Assembly (NCBI GenBank): GCA_021292105.1
Contig: CM037870.1
Span: forward strand, 26,521,416 to 26,585,415
Length of the DNA stretch: 64,000 bases
Origin: Anadara kagoshimensis
Taxonomy: Eukaryota; Mollusca; Bivalvia; Arcoida; Arcidae
Direction: 5' to 3'
Made by a program: the position numbers and the translations under genes
The notes under the pieces: generated by a model
What the model was told of the DNA's origin: nothing
The model's input: only the letters and a program-made list of their open reading frames with translations
Database searches by the model: none
Shown here: piece after piece, positions 12,483-24,954 of the stretch
Layout of the letters: every line of letters begins with the position of its first letter
How positions within the stretch are numbered: the stretch's first letter is position 1

Positions 12483-13029
12483 AACTGGATTGGTAATTAA
12501 TATTGACTACTCTATCATAATTACAGTTTAATCTTTGAACAGAATTGAAAAAACACACTGATTAGTTATATGCCATCATCATCATTGATCATTTAAATCG
12601 CTTTTATATAATTGTGTTTATTTTTGAGTTTTGCATTTTGGACATTTCTGAAACTAACTAATTATTTTTTTAAAAGTTTCTAATATCACACGACATGAAG
12701 TCTATTAAAGTATATTATATGATAATTATTTATGTAAATCTTCCAAATATAAATCATTAGTGTTTATTTATGATTATCTTATTCATTTATTGTTCATACT
12801 TTTCATATAATTATTATATTTTTGCCTATAAACTTAACTTAATGCTAAATAAAGAATATGGATAATATATTAAACAATGATCAATACTTTACAATTCAAG
12901 TTTTGTTTTGATTTTAATTGTTCTATTTATGTTTGATCTTTACCTTGCACCAAATTGTACAGCTCGCTTAATATTGTAGGGAATTAGTTCGTATTTACCA
13001 TACCGTATATATACTGGTCCATGTTAAAA
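12483..13029. other. Upstream flank of the proximal His-rich copy
   Basis: Well matched to 29996-30534 in unit 2, including a CATCATCATTGATCATTTAA segment. The shared sequence may hold regulatory sites; none recognised. Confidence 0.4.
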
Positions 13030-13300
13030 TCATAATTCTAAAAGCAAAGTAAAAATTTAAAACTTGCGAGTGAAGTTAAACACGTAAACATTCATTAAAG
13101 AAGTGAGACCTGGTGTCTGGAAGGGAAAGCACCTACTGTTTAGCGAGTCATACCCGCCACGTATGAAATCATAGTTAATAATGACTGAAATAATTTAGGA
13201 TACAGAGATATTATACTTATTATCATTATTGTGATAACGGTCATGAGACTTTTTGAAGACCTTGATGAATATATGGTTGTAATATCTCTGAGCCAACAGT
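13030..13300 (-). mobile_element. LINE 3' tail, minus, right end of unit 1
   Basis: AAGCAAAGTAAAAATTTAAA to the segment before GAGCCAACAG; shared with unit 2, so older than the duplication. Confidence 0.6.
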
Positions 13301-14067
13301 CTATTGTTGTTGTTGTCACTAGAAAGTGATATATTTGTATTTTATGTTCTATGTTAACCTTTCTATACTACTTACAGGGTTTTATGATTCATTCTTTAAT
13401 ATTCTATTTTTTTTGGGCCATTTTAAACGAAATAAAGAAAACAGATAACCAAATTCAGTAACAGAGTAAGCTATCAATGGATCTCCAACTTCTTAACCCT
13501 AAAACCAAATTCAAAATTATAATGATATTGTAACACCTAAAATTCGTTATTGGCATGTTCTACCTTTTACGGAGTTAGTGCAAACTACCCATTGGCCACT
13601 TATGTATGCTTCACAATTTGTTAATGTTCATCTTTTGTATACGTCTATGGTAAGAAGTCACATGGTATTAGTGGGTGACTTATAAGGTAAAAAAAACAGC
13701 ATTCTGCGATTGTTAAAATTAATAAAGATATAAAACTACTTATATTTTGATTCAGTTTGAAGCTGCTATTATGAACACATTTACTTATGAAGGAAGGTAT
13801 CAACGATCATCAATTTGATACCAAAAGTAAGATATAGACAAAGACAACTGCATATGCAAATGACAATAGCCAGAGCAACAAAGATTACGCTACAATATGA
13901 CACACGAGAAAAGACTAATACATATAATCAAGAACATACCAATCTATGTTAAAATCACATTAAAAAATAAAACAAACCAAAAAGCTTTAAAAACTGGTAA
14001 ATTGAGTTTTACATTGAATAAGTTTAGAAAGTTGAAGAAAATACATGTTGATTGATATACAGGTCAT

Positions 14068-14235
14068 GTGTACTGGGCTTCAGTAATCATTTCCATGTCA
14101 AAAAGTCAAAAAAATGTTCCGTATATTAAGATTAATGTGATAAATCCGCTAGCAAATGTAATTTACGATTTGTTATCATTTGTAATCATCGTGGCTACAA
14201 GTTCAAGTTCACTACAATATAAACAACATGGCCTA
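14068..14235. repeat. 165-bp block, first copy in unit 2
   Basis: Equivalent of 775-945. Confidence 0.6.
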
Positions 14236-14393
14236 AAAACAACAAATAATAGTACTTATTAACATTTACACACTTTAAAGCAAGTGATCAGAATATCTAT
14301 GCATTGTTATTCCTTCTACTTAATCTTCACCAAAATTGAAAGAACATTAATGCATTATATTACTGTCGTACAAAAAGTTGATCTGTCACACCA

Positions 14394-14860
14394 GTGATAT
14401 AGAATTTCGCCTTAAAGATTTTCCTGTCTTGTCTACAGTTGCTCAGAAAAACCCCGAATGTTTTTCCCTTACAATTCCGTAGTATTTGTTATACACGTGG
14501 TCGATCTTTTACACCAGTGATATAGAATTTCGCCTTGAAGATTTTCTGTCTTATCTACAGTTGCTCAGAAAAACCCCGAATGTTTTTCTGTTACAATTCC
14601 GTAGTACTTGTTATACACGTGGTCGATCTTTTGCACCAGTGATATATAATTTCGCCTGAAAGATTTTCTGTCTTGTCTACAGTTGCTCAGAAAAACCCCG
14701 AATGTTTTCCCCTTACATTTCCGTAGTACTTGTTATGCACGTGGTCAATCTTTAACACAAGTGATATATAATTTCGCCTTGAAAATTTTCTGTCTTATCT
14801 ACAGTTGCTCAGAAAAAATTCCGAATGTTTTTTACTTACAATTCCGTAATACTTATTAGT
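14394..14860. repeat. Tandem array, four units of 122 bp
   Basis: Units start at 14394, 14517, 14639 and 14761 with GTGATATA..TTTCGCC and contain TCTACAGTTGCTCAGAAAAA. Unit 1 of the duplication has a single copy at 1094-1190. Confidence 0.85.
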
Positions 14861-14906
14861 AAGTCTAGTTGAAGTCTAATTGCTTTACCTAATTTTATGT
14901 TTACTA

Positions 14907-15379
14907 CTGTAAAAACCACTCTGTTTGCGACAGTTAAATACTCCTAAAATCCATAGAAAATCAAATAAATTTGAATAAAGATTGATATTTTTCACTAACT
15001 TGTCCCTAGTCGTAACAGGAAATCTGTATGCGCATCCGCGATTAGCCCAGAATATATCTGCACAGGGTGAAATGTTGGCGCTATGGGGATTTAATATGAT
15101 GAAAAACCAGGAAAATGGCGGATTCTGTTTTACATATGACGTGAAACGTCACCAAGGACATCACTTTCGGTGTAAACATAGCCATTTTCGCCATGTATCC
15201 CATAACGCCAACAGTTTTTTTCTACAGACATACTTTATGACAATCGCGGATGCGCATACAGATTTCCTGTTATGGCTAGGTACAAGTAGGTGAAAAATTA
15301 CCAATCTTTATTTAAATCTATATGATTTTCTATGAATATAATGAGTATTTCACTGTCACAAAGAGAGTGGTTCCTACAG
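14907..15379. mobile_element. Mariner-type MITE, 473 bp, long inverted repeats
   Basis: TA target duplication on both sides; ends are CTGTA.. and ..TACAG with inverted repeats of about 150 bp containing TATGCGCATCCGCGAT. The centre does not pair. Inserted only in duplication unit 2. Confidence 0.75.
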
Positions 15380-16633
15380 TAAATTTGTTCACTGATATTC
15401 TGTTGTGATCCATTAATATCTCCTTTCTTGGTAAGGCTGGGGGTACTAAATCAATAACCCTCTTTAAAAGTAATAAATTGCAAGTTGCTAAGAGGACATT
15501 ACAATACCAATTTTTGAAAATAACGCCATTTTGAATTTAATGGCGGCCATTTTGAAAATGTCAAAATTTGAGATGGCCAACTATCTCTACTTATTATTGG
15601 ATACATAAGAGGCCTCTATGCCAAATTTGATGCTTTTATCCGGAAGCGAAATATTTTGCCGGTTATCCGCTCCATCAATACTCATTGCCAAAAATTAGAG
15701 ACGTCAAACTTTTTAGTTTATATAACTAATTGTTATTATTCTATCAATTACTTATATTTTCATTAGCCTTGTGTATTTCCTATAATTTCCAGGTTCAGAC
15801 TTTTGGAATTAATAGGACTATAAATGCCAAACGGCCGCATCACTGCGTTTAACTATTAATATCAGCAATACACATTCCCGGGTATAATCTAGTATGCAAA
15901 ATGCCCTGCTGCTATCGCGCATTTTTCAGTTTGTCGTGCAAATGTTTGGCATTCATAGTCAATATGAATGCCATTTCAAAACAGTTCAATTATTTAAATA
16001 TACTAGTTATTATCTTCTATCAATTATCCACGAAGGTTTATATTCGATGTGGAAGAAATAAAACTACTAAGATGCTCCATGAAAAGGGTTTTATGAATTA
16101 TCTTTTATGGTATCCAATGATGTGGTTCAGGTGATATTGTGACTTTTGTGCACCCTAAAAAAACCCATAAAAGTGCGATGAAAGATATATCGCTAAATAC
16201 AAAATATATTAGAACTCGGGTTGGAATTTCCCTACCTAGTGCCACTAGTATTTATATATTCAATTACTCTTTACTTATAATCTATCTAAGTATATGGAAA
16301 TTCATAATCCTGTGTTACACGTGTCCAATATCATAGTTCCATCTCCAGTGTTCTGGTCGGTAGGATAACTATTGGTTTGAAACGGTTACAATCATAAAAA
16401 CAGTAATCTTTCGTATATTGGATTTAAGCTCTTAAGAAATACACTACTTGGTGACCTCATGCACTTAGGTCAAGTGGTCACTAAGTCCATGAATTCTATT
16501 ACTAACAAAATTTGATGAACACTTTAATATTGAATTGTGATAATATGGTTCTTCATGTTGTTATTCAACTTGATCAAGTATAAAAAATATACCGTTTTAA
16601 GCTTTTCTGTTTTATGTACAATTGGTTATATGT

Positions 16634-17127
16634 AGACCCCGGTTTCACAGTCATTCATTAGGTAAGGTTTTCCTTATCTTAGATATGGCAAACTTTCAAA
16701 TGTAATATATTCAGGATTATAAGGTGTCATTTTTAAGATCACTTCGAAGTTCAAACATCTGTGTTACGTTTAGTCAAAACTATTTATAAGTACAATGTAT
16801 TTTAAAAATAAAAGATTAACAACATTTGTTAAATTTAAGTTAAGGAAAATCTTAACTTAATCCAGGCCCCAGTTTCACAATCATTTCTTAACTGAGATTT
16901 TCCTTAACTTAAATTCAGTAAATTTTGATAAGCTCTTTTTGGAACTACGAACAAATATTTTTGTCAAAACTAAATGCAGATGTCATAAGCTTGTTATATT
17001 CTTTAAAGTGATACCTTAAATTTCTTATTATCTTAACATTTAACAAAGTTATATAGGATTTTAATTTGACTGATTTAAGTTAATGAAAATCTTAAGACAG
17101 AAATGATTGTGAAACCGGGACCTGCAC
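16634..17127. mobile_element. Two abutting MITEs with CCCCGGTTTCACA ends
   Basis: Inverted ends GTTTCACAATCATTTCTTAA and mirror at 16862-17127; a related, end-trimmed element abuts on the left from 16634. The proximal unit keeps only a left end at about 2203-2250. Confidence 0.5.
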
Positions 17128-17629
17128 ATGTCGCTTATTTTTACTGTTTATTTTAATGTTATGCAATTATACGTTATTAGACAAACATTGTTAATTCTGA
17201 AGAAGATTTCTCAACTGTCGGTTCTCCTTGAATTGAAAACCACGTAAAGGGCCGGAGGGACTCAACGACGTAAAAATAAAAATCATCTAGTTCGCAGATG
17301 GTCCTGCTTGCAGTCTCTTTTAAGTGTCTCATAAGTCAAAATGATTTGTAATAATCGTGTTGTTTTTATTATTATTCTGTTTTCGATTGTATTGGTCACT
17401 TGTTACACTCATAAATATATTCAGACATATTTCTTTAACAAAGTAATAAAAACACAGTACAAGTAATATGAGCCATGTCCGGCATTTATGTTTTTATTGT
17501 GATATGTTTCTAAATAAGATTGATATGGTAGCCAACTCAGTAAAAAGTATTTTAAAACGAGCTTTTAAATACCGAGACGAAAATATGTTTGTTTAGAACA
17601 CTTTGAAACTGACAAGTTCCTTTAACTCT

Positions 17630-17715
17630 GTAATAAATTGTAGAAACCGCTGCCACCAATTGTAATAAATGTGGAAACCGTTGCCACCAATTGTAATAAA
17701 TCTGGCAACCGCTGC
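17630..17715. repeat. Three 31-bp tandem units
   Basis: GTAATAAA..GAAACCGCTGCCACCAATT repeated at 17630, 17662 and 17693. Confidence 0.8.
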
Positions 17716-18720
17716 CAGTCGGTAATGGGTGTGCAATGGCTGCAGTTACTACATTAAAATGTTGTACTTAATAATAGTGCTAGACACTATAAGTTGGTTT
17801 GTTTAGCTCAGAATAACATAGACGTGAAATAAGTTTAAAACTAGATTTATTAAATAATAAATAAAATATGGCTTCAGAATCAATAAATTATAATCACCTG
17901 TGTCTCGAGCGCAGGAGAATAATGAACAGTTGCCCTGGGGGATCAAGGAGCACTTGCCCTCTGCTGATCAATGAGCCTAAGTTGCTCTTGGACAACTTGC
18001 GTCCGAGACGTTTAAATAAGTGAGCCTATGCTCTACACTTTACAAGTACAATAATTCTAAAAATACCGACAAGACAATTACCTACAAAAATGCCGATTTA
18101 CCGTATGAAAAATAGTATTAATTATTAAATAACAATACAAGCCGTTACAACACTTAAACTAGCCTTTCAACGTGATATAAAAATGACCCGGTCAAGCGCC
18201 ACTCAGACAAAGTGTTTAAAATCCCCAAATATCGAAATTCCCAAAATAATAATAAAATAAAACGGAGAGCAATTTAAACTAAATATTTCCCAATGAAAAA
18301 CTAAAAAAAAGTGAAGCCTTCGCTTCTAAATCCCCAAAATCAAGTAACCATTAGAAAACAAAAGTACTGACCCGACCGCAGTCAGTGCAAATTTCGAATG
18401 CTCTCCCTGACGCAATGACGTCATGACCTTTTTATACCCCGTAAAAGTACAAAAATAACCTCTCAAAGTGAAACTTTGAGTACGCATACTTCCCGTGTAT
18501 AAAATACATTATATATTAAAATACAAACTCATATTGTCGTTCAGAATAACTTGAAATTAATAATAACGCCAAATAACATGTGGAAATCACACAATACGAA
18601 TAAAACTTTGGCACCGCGGCTTATATTCGCAATAACAATGGCTGCCGTCAGTTTGTACGTCATTCACGTGAACGTTTCCGGCAAACTGATTTACAGTGGA
18701 TATGATTAAGATATACATAG
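17716..18720 (-). other. Unit 2-specific insertion with TATA and CRE-like motifs; possible LTR remnant
   Basis: Less AT-rich than its surroundings and absent from unit 1. On the minus strand GGGTATAAAAAGG (near 18435) is followed by TGACGTCA and TGCGTCAGGG. No open frame of note, no clear long terminal repeat pair. A solo LTR or promoter-bearing transposon remnant is an inference. Confidence 0.35.
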
Positions 18721-18867
18721 GGTGCCGTTTTCTACAGGTTAGACTTTCATAACAAGTATATTTATGCAGTTTAAACTTTTCTATACTTTGTTAATTTACG
18801 ATTATAAATATTAACATAATAGACAATGATATGCTGGTTCAGTTTCACACCAAATCAAATTTGATTA

Positions 18868-18966
18868 TACACTTGGCGGGTGTAGTTAGCTAAACAGGAG
18901 GTGCTTATCCTTCCGCAGCACTTGGCCTCACTTTCCTGGAGGAAGTTCACGTATTTAACCTAATTT
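18868..18966 (+). mobile_element. LINE 3' tail fragment at the edge of the unit 2 insertion complex
   Basis: CACTTGGCGGGTGTAGTTAG to GAAGTTCACGTATTTAACC. Confidence 0.6.
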
Positions 18967-19354
18967 GGCATCCTTTAGAAATGAAGAGTTTACAATGTTT
19001 AAAACTATCAGGTTTACCGCCGATACAGTAAAGAAGACTACGATCAGACATGTCACATGTGTAAAAATCGTAAACAATAAAGGCATAATAGAACAGTCGA
19101 TATTTCCATCGTTATTTACAAAAACATCAAGAAGTCATAAAAGCAAAATTTAAACGAAACATTCACATACAAATACTTCACACAACGCATAATCAATACT
19201 TGAAATGTTCTCCCAGAACCAGTCGTAAGACTTTTTAATCCTTTTAAAAAATCTTAATAGACAATGAAATGATTCAGGTGTTAAATTTCCAAGCTGCTAT
19301 TCTCAGAGACAAATGCATATCCTAACCACAATCCAAAATCTAAATGAAAACTGT

Positions 19355-19560
19355 CAAATTAAGTTAAACACGTGAACCTCCGTCAGGGAAATGAAACAGA
19401 AAAGTACCCATGTTCCAGATATTAACACCCACAGTAAAATCAAAATTGAGAATGAAAGGAACAAAGAACTATGGGATATCAAATATATCCAGGATAGTTT
19501 TGGATACAGCGATATGTTACTTAACAATATTGATGAGGAAGGTGTCATGATAGACTAGAC
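19355..19560 (-). mobile_element. LINE tail fragment, minus, unit 2
   Basis: Positional equivalent of 2755-2960. Confidence 0.55.
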
Positions 19561-19664
19561 GAACAATACCAATCAAACTGCTATGGTTCTGCCCAATTAA
19601 ACATTTTTTCAGACGATGTTCCTTTTTAGAATCGACTGCCTGTTTTTTATTTGTTTCACCTTCT

Positions 19665-19785
19665 GAAGCACCCGGCCTCACTTTTCTGATGGAAGTTGAC
19701 ATGTTTAACCTAATTTGTTAGTTTCAAAGGTTTTACTTTGTTTCTGAATTGTGAGTTGGACATGGATTAGTATGTTTTTCCTTCG
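19665..19785 (+). mobile_element. LINE 3' tail fragment, unit 2
   Basis: GCACCCGGCCTCACTTTTCT to GGACATGGATTAGTATGTTT; positional equivalent of 3084. Confidence 0.65.
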
Positions 19786-19871
19786 ATTTGCTCGTTTTTG
19801 TTTCTATTCTTCTAGTGCTAAGTAGACGTTTTATTTTAACAAAAATATAATACAATAATCGCAACATCTTA

Positions 19872-20040
19872 AATGTATACTAGACTTCAGCAATCGTTTC
19901 AATGTCAATAAGTGAGTGTTACGTTTAATCCCCATAATTCGCTAGAAATGTTATATATTTGTGCTCTATGTCATCATTTGCAAATATCGTTGTCACAAGT
20001 TCAAGTTCACTACAAAATAAACAACATCGAGTAAATACTC
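19872..20040. repeat. 165-bp block, second copy in unit 2
   Basis: Equivalent of 3320-3480. Confidence 0.6.
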
Positions 20041-20045
20041 AAAAT

Positions 20046-20272
20046 GATGTAGTGCGTCAAGTTTGACCTGGTCGTTTGACTTTTAATTTGAATATTAGAT
20101 TGGGCTAGCAGACTGTGTGATTTAGGCAAGACAGCATGTTTCTTTACCATAAACACCCGGTAACAAGTATTACTACTATTGATCCTTCTATGTGTACCCC
20201 CTAATTTACAAAATGGATATGTTCGTTTGAATAGTTAAGTAAAAGGTCAAACAGCCAGGTCAAACTTGACAC
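20046..20272. mobile_element. MITE family A, unit 2 counterpart
   Basis: Positional equivalent of the copy at 3489, so older than the duplication. Confidence 0.6.
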
Positions 20273-20394
20273 GCTACACTTATTGACCTTTATACACTCA
20301 ACTATATGGCAAGGGATCACAATATCAATGAGTTCTATTATCTCCGATTAAGCGCTTACTCTTCATACAATTGGTCAGGACATTATAACAATGT

Positions 20395-20622
20395 ATAGGT
20401 AAACAACATTGCCCTGTCCGCTTGACTTTTGATGGAAATATTCATTATGGACGAGTTAATTTAAGAAAAGGGATCATGCATGTAAACTTAATCTAAGTGA
20501 TGTGAACGCTTATCATGGGCAATGTGTATGTATTAGCTGGGGATCTTAATACTACAATACTACCCATAAGTTGAATATTCCTACGAAAGGTCAAGCGGAC
20601 AGGTCAATGTTGTTTATCTATA
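20395..20622. mobile_element. MITE family B, unit 2 counterpart
   Basis: Same position relative to family A as at 3822, shortened by an internal deletion. Confidence 0.6.
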
Positions 20623-21419
20623 ATAATACTAATCAAAACAAAAACAACTGAACACAAACGTATATATCATATCATTTAACTTTAATGATCATAAATAGCA
20701 TAATAAATTATCTGGTGTCGACCATTCTTCTCTCTCTTCTGAAATGAATAAATTTAAAACGATTAAAATACAAACAATGTAATATATCGATTTACTTTTT
20801 CTTTCTTTGTTACACTATAGAAAAAATCGTCAAAATATTTTCTGATGATAATGATGATGTATAGAGAACATGGACTAAATGATTATATTTAAAATTTCAC
20901 TCATCAAAAGGGTTTACGTCGCTAACGTCAATTAAATAAATTAAACTCAATCTAATGATTTATATTTCATTTGTAAATAAATATATCAATTATATTAATT
21001 TAAAAACACCAAAAGGTTAGTGTGTCTTTTTGTGGTATTAAATGTAAATTGCAACAAATGATAAGTCAGGTGAATTTGATGGAGAAGAACTAGTTCTTAA
21101 CTCACACCAACTCATTTGTTTTGGTTTGTAAGAGTTGAAATTTCCGATTTTTATCCTTATTGTAATTTTACAATTAAATCAATGTATTACATTGTTATAA
21201 TGTTTAATTTGTTGTTATTGTTATATATATATGTTTTTATATAAAATAATGGATTTAGCAGGGGGAATGATTGTTAAATATAAAATATTATTGCAACAAC
21301 AAAAGTCTGTTATTTTAAATTGCAAAAAATGTCAACATTATCTATACCGTGTTAGATACGATTTGATACTTGAAAATAAGTGTAAAAGTCATCGTACGTA
21401 CCTTCGACCCCAACACCAA

Positions 21420-24400
21420 TCAATATGTTCCTTTGGGATCTAAAAGAAAATAATTTTAATGAAACTTAAACCATCAATGAAATCTTCTTAATGAAGCACA
21501 CAAATCATTTAGGATGAAAGAAAACTTTTTGTAGTCAGCAAAGGTTACCAAGAATTCGAACCTAATAACTAATGGAAAGTTGAATGAAAATCACAATAGC
21601 GACTCATTTACCACTGACGATATAATGAAATAGGTCCCAAAACAGCGCTAAAGCTTACGAAATGATCTATCAGTTTACAATCAGAATGACGATTTTCATT
21701 ATCAAAAGTTCCAATCAAAATATTAATGCGTAACAGAAACCTTATGCATTTTCACTTGTATAATGTTGATAGCGGTGTTACCTAAGCCTAGAAGCTGGGA
21801 TCACTATTAATTGTTAAACAATGTAGAGACTATATGAACGATAACTATATAATATGTGCTTAAGAACAGTGAAAACCACGAAATGGGTATCACCAAAAGT
21901 AAATTATACGAAACAAGACACGATATATATCTTTACTCATCAACTTTTGACGGGTACAAATAACACTGACAAAAGATTATCTATCGTAGTGGGCCAAGTA
22001 CTGATGCAGTGGTCCTGATTATGTATACTAATTCTACAACAAAAGGAACATAATATAAAACAGTCCAACTTGCCTTAAAGGCCACATCTATATAAGGGTC
22101 ACCTGCTTATAAAGGACTGTAAAATTGCATCCCAATTGTTCTTTATTCATATTATTTGAACCTGTATATAAAGACCATCTCCCCATAAAGGTCACTTTTA
22201 TCGGATCCCTGTGGTGACCTTTATAGACAGGGTTGACTTTTAAAATATATTTAATACTTACATCCACTTTAGTATCCTTTATTTTTATCTACAATCAAGG
22301 AATAGAAAAACATGAAATCAACAATAGAAAATGAAAGAAGCAGCAGTAAAAACTATTGTTCCCAATGTTTGCAAACATATAGCAGCATAGCTGTGCTATC
22401 TTTCTTCTTGTAACTTTACTTTGATTACGAGAAATGTTATCTGTAACACAATGTTCAGTTTTTGTAATTCACAATATAATATCTAGAATAAAAATCATAA
22501 ACCTTGTATTTCAATGGATTTCCATTTCATTATTCATAAAACATACCAATCGAGAGCGTATTCGTCACGTTTTAAAGACGTCATTTTGTCATAATTTGTT
22601 TATTAAAACATTATAGATATATAAATATCGACTATCTTACATTTTCTGCCGTATCCTTTGCTAGCACCTGGAAAATAAATAAAGCGACTATAAGCATTTA
22701 AATATTTGTTTTAATTATACAGTAATCAAAGGGAAAACAAGATGGAATTGAAGCTGGTAAAATAATAAAATCTTATTAGAAACCATGAAATCTTACTAAG
22801 AATTAGCTCAATTTCAAATTAAACACGTGGCAGATTTAACTAGTTAAACAGGAGGTATTTACCATTGTCATTGCTTAAAATCTAGCCTAACTTCCCTGTT
22901 GGAAGTTCACGTGTTTCACTACATTTGATAGTTTTTAAAATCTTTACTTGGATTGTGATTTGGACATGGACTGGTATATTTATTTTTAATTAAAAAGCAA
23001 GACCCTTTGGTCTCTAAATTAGTGGGTAATTGAATTTACAATAATCCAATTTAAAATGTTGGAGCGTAACAGGACACGACATAGAACGTGAAGAACGTTT
23101 TCCAGAAGCTTATCACATTGGGCCATTCTTTTTTAAGATGCCTCTTGGATTAAGCAATTTGTGATTAGGCATATAATTAAACATTATTGAGATGGTAGGA
23201 GCCCTTAATGTGCCTAAACCACCAACAATATGTTCGTTATTTTATCCAATTTCCGTTCAGTTTCGCGCCCGGTGAGTATGCCATAATCGTGATAACTTTA
23301 GACATTACACGTTTCAGCTTCAAATGTCAGTATTATGTCATTTAGAAAATTTGCAATTATGTGTTTGTAATCGTAACAAAAGCAAACATACTAATCCATG
23401 TCCAAATCACAATCCAGAAGCAAAGTAAAAACTTTGGAACTGACAAGTTAGGTTAGACATGTGAAGTTTCCTAGGGAAGTGAGGCCGGGTGCTCCGGAAG
23501 GGTAAGCACCTCCTGTTTAGCTAGCTACACCCGCCACGTGTATAATCAAAATTGTGTGAAAGGAACATGGAACTATGGTACGTTAAATATATTCAGGGCA
23601 ATCCTGGACACAGAGACATTAAACTTGTCAACAATACTGTGATGGAAATGTGTATTTCAGAATTTCAGCATTTCAAAAATCTAAATAACTTACCTTTGTA
23701 ACCTTTGTAGTCATAGTCTGAAAAAGAAATGTAAGTTGTCGGTTAATCAATAAAAATAAACAGATACAAAGTTGTAGTTCAGAAGAAAGGACAAAAGTCA
23801 AATAAATGTACCATTAATAACAATCCAGGTGAACAAAGTGTATTTTGATATTGCTGACATAAATCTTTTTGTCTGCTTCGGTTACACTATATTTGTTCAT
23901 CGTGTTTGTAAGGAGTCTTATATTCCTATCCGTTAATTTAAAGCGTACAACTAGCATCAAACATAGCATCATGACCATTGCTCATCACAAGTAATGCTAT
24001 TCGTATCTCATTGTGTCCTCTTTTCTGCTCATCTTTTATACCACGTTCTTGGTGCGATTGACTAATATAAAATCGAATAAATATTACACACTGGGTTGTG
24101 GTAGCAGCTAAACAGGAGGTGCTTACCCTCCCGGAGCACCTACACTTACTCCCTTTGTGGAAGTTTTAAAGTTTTTTCTTTGCCTTCGGATTGTGATTTT
24201 GATATTAATTAGTATGTTTGCTTTTGATTTTCACGCTTAACTTTTCAATTTTATGATTGGTAATAGCCTTACGTCCACTTCCATGTCCTTTGTATCCAAC
24301 AACTGGACCTTTATATCCAACGTCATATCCGTGACCGTGACCATGACCATGACCGTGCCCATGCCCTTTGTATCCATGACCATGACCGTGACCGTGACCG

Positions 24401-24911
24401 TGACCGAGACCTTTATAATCATGACCATGTCCATGACCTGTATAGTCATGGCCGTGTCCGTGACCATAACTTGGGTATCCACTTCCATGATGACCATGTC
24501 CAAGTCCTTTATACCCATCTAGACAATAAAAAAATAATGGAGATATGAAAAACATACATTTATGTTTTATGTTTTCTACTTCTAATTGTAATGGCTATTA
24601 TATCTATATTACAATAACTTAAAACTGTATCAGAAAGTGTGAAAAAAACCATGCACGCAATGAAAATAATTTACTAATTTACTTCACAATTATGGACTTC
24701 ATATGTTCATTTATCCTTCCATAAAACTTAAATGTTAAATAATTGTGATTTTATATGTACAATATTTATTTTAATGTTGAATTTTTAATATATGAATTTA
24801 TCTAACATAAATATAAACTTTATGGACATATTTGTAGTTGTGTAGGTGTAGGTGTTGGTTTGGCGTGGTTTACCAACTATTAATTTCAAAATTTACAAAT
24901 ACTTCTCTTAA

Positions 24912-24954
<43 letters not shown>

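Larger units (their letters stand above)
1..13300 (-). repeat. Tandem duplication unit 1
   Basis: This block aligns by eye, exon by exon and across most intron sequence, with about 13560-30790. Matching landmarks are 300-540 with 13590-13820, 757-940 with 14044-14235, 3320-3480 with 19870-20040, all gene exons, and 12440-13300 with 29940-30790. The left edge is outside the window. Differences are mainly mobile-element insertions. Confidence 0.8.

Noticed and set aside
14982..15293. 103-residue open frame with His-rich HHFRCKHSHFRH
   Set aside because: Lies wholly in the non-coding mariner MITE; the second copy at 57617 has a different frame length.
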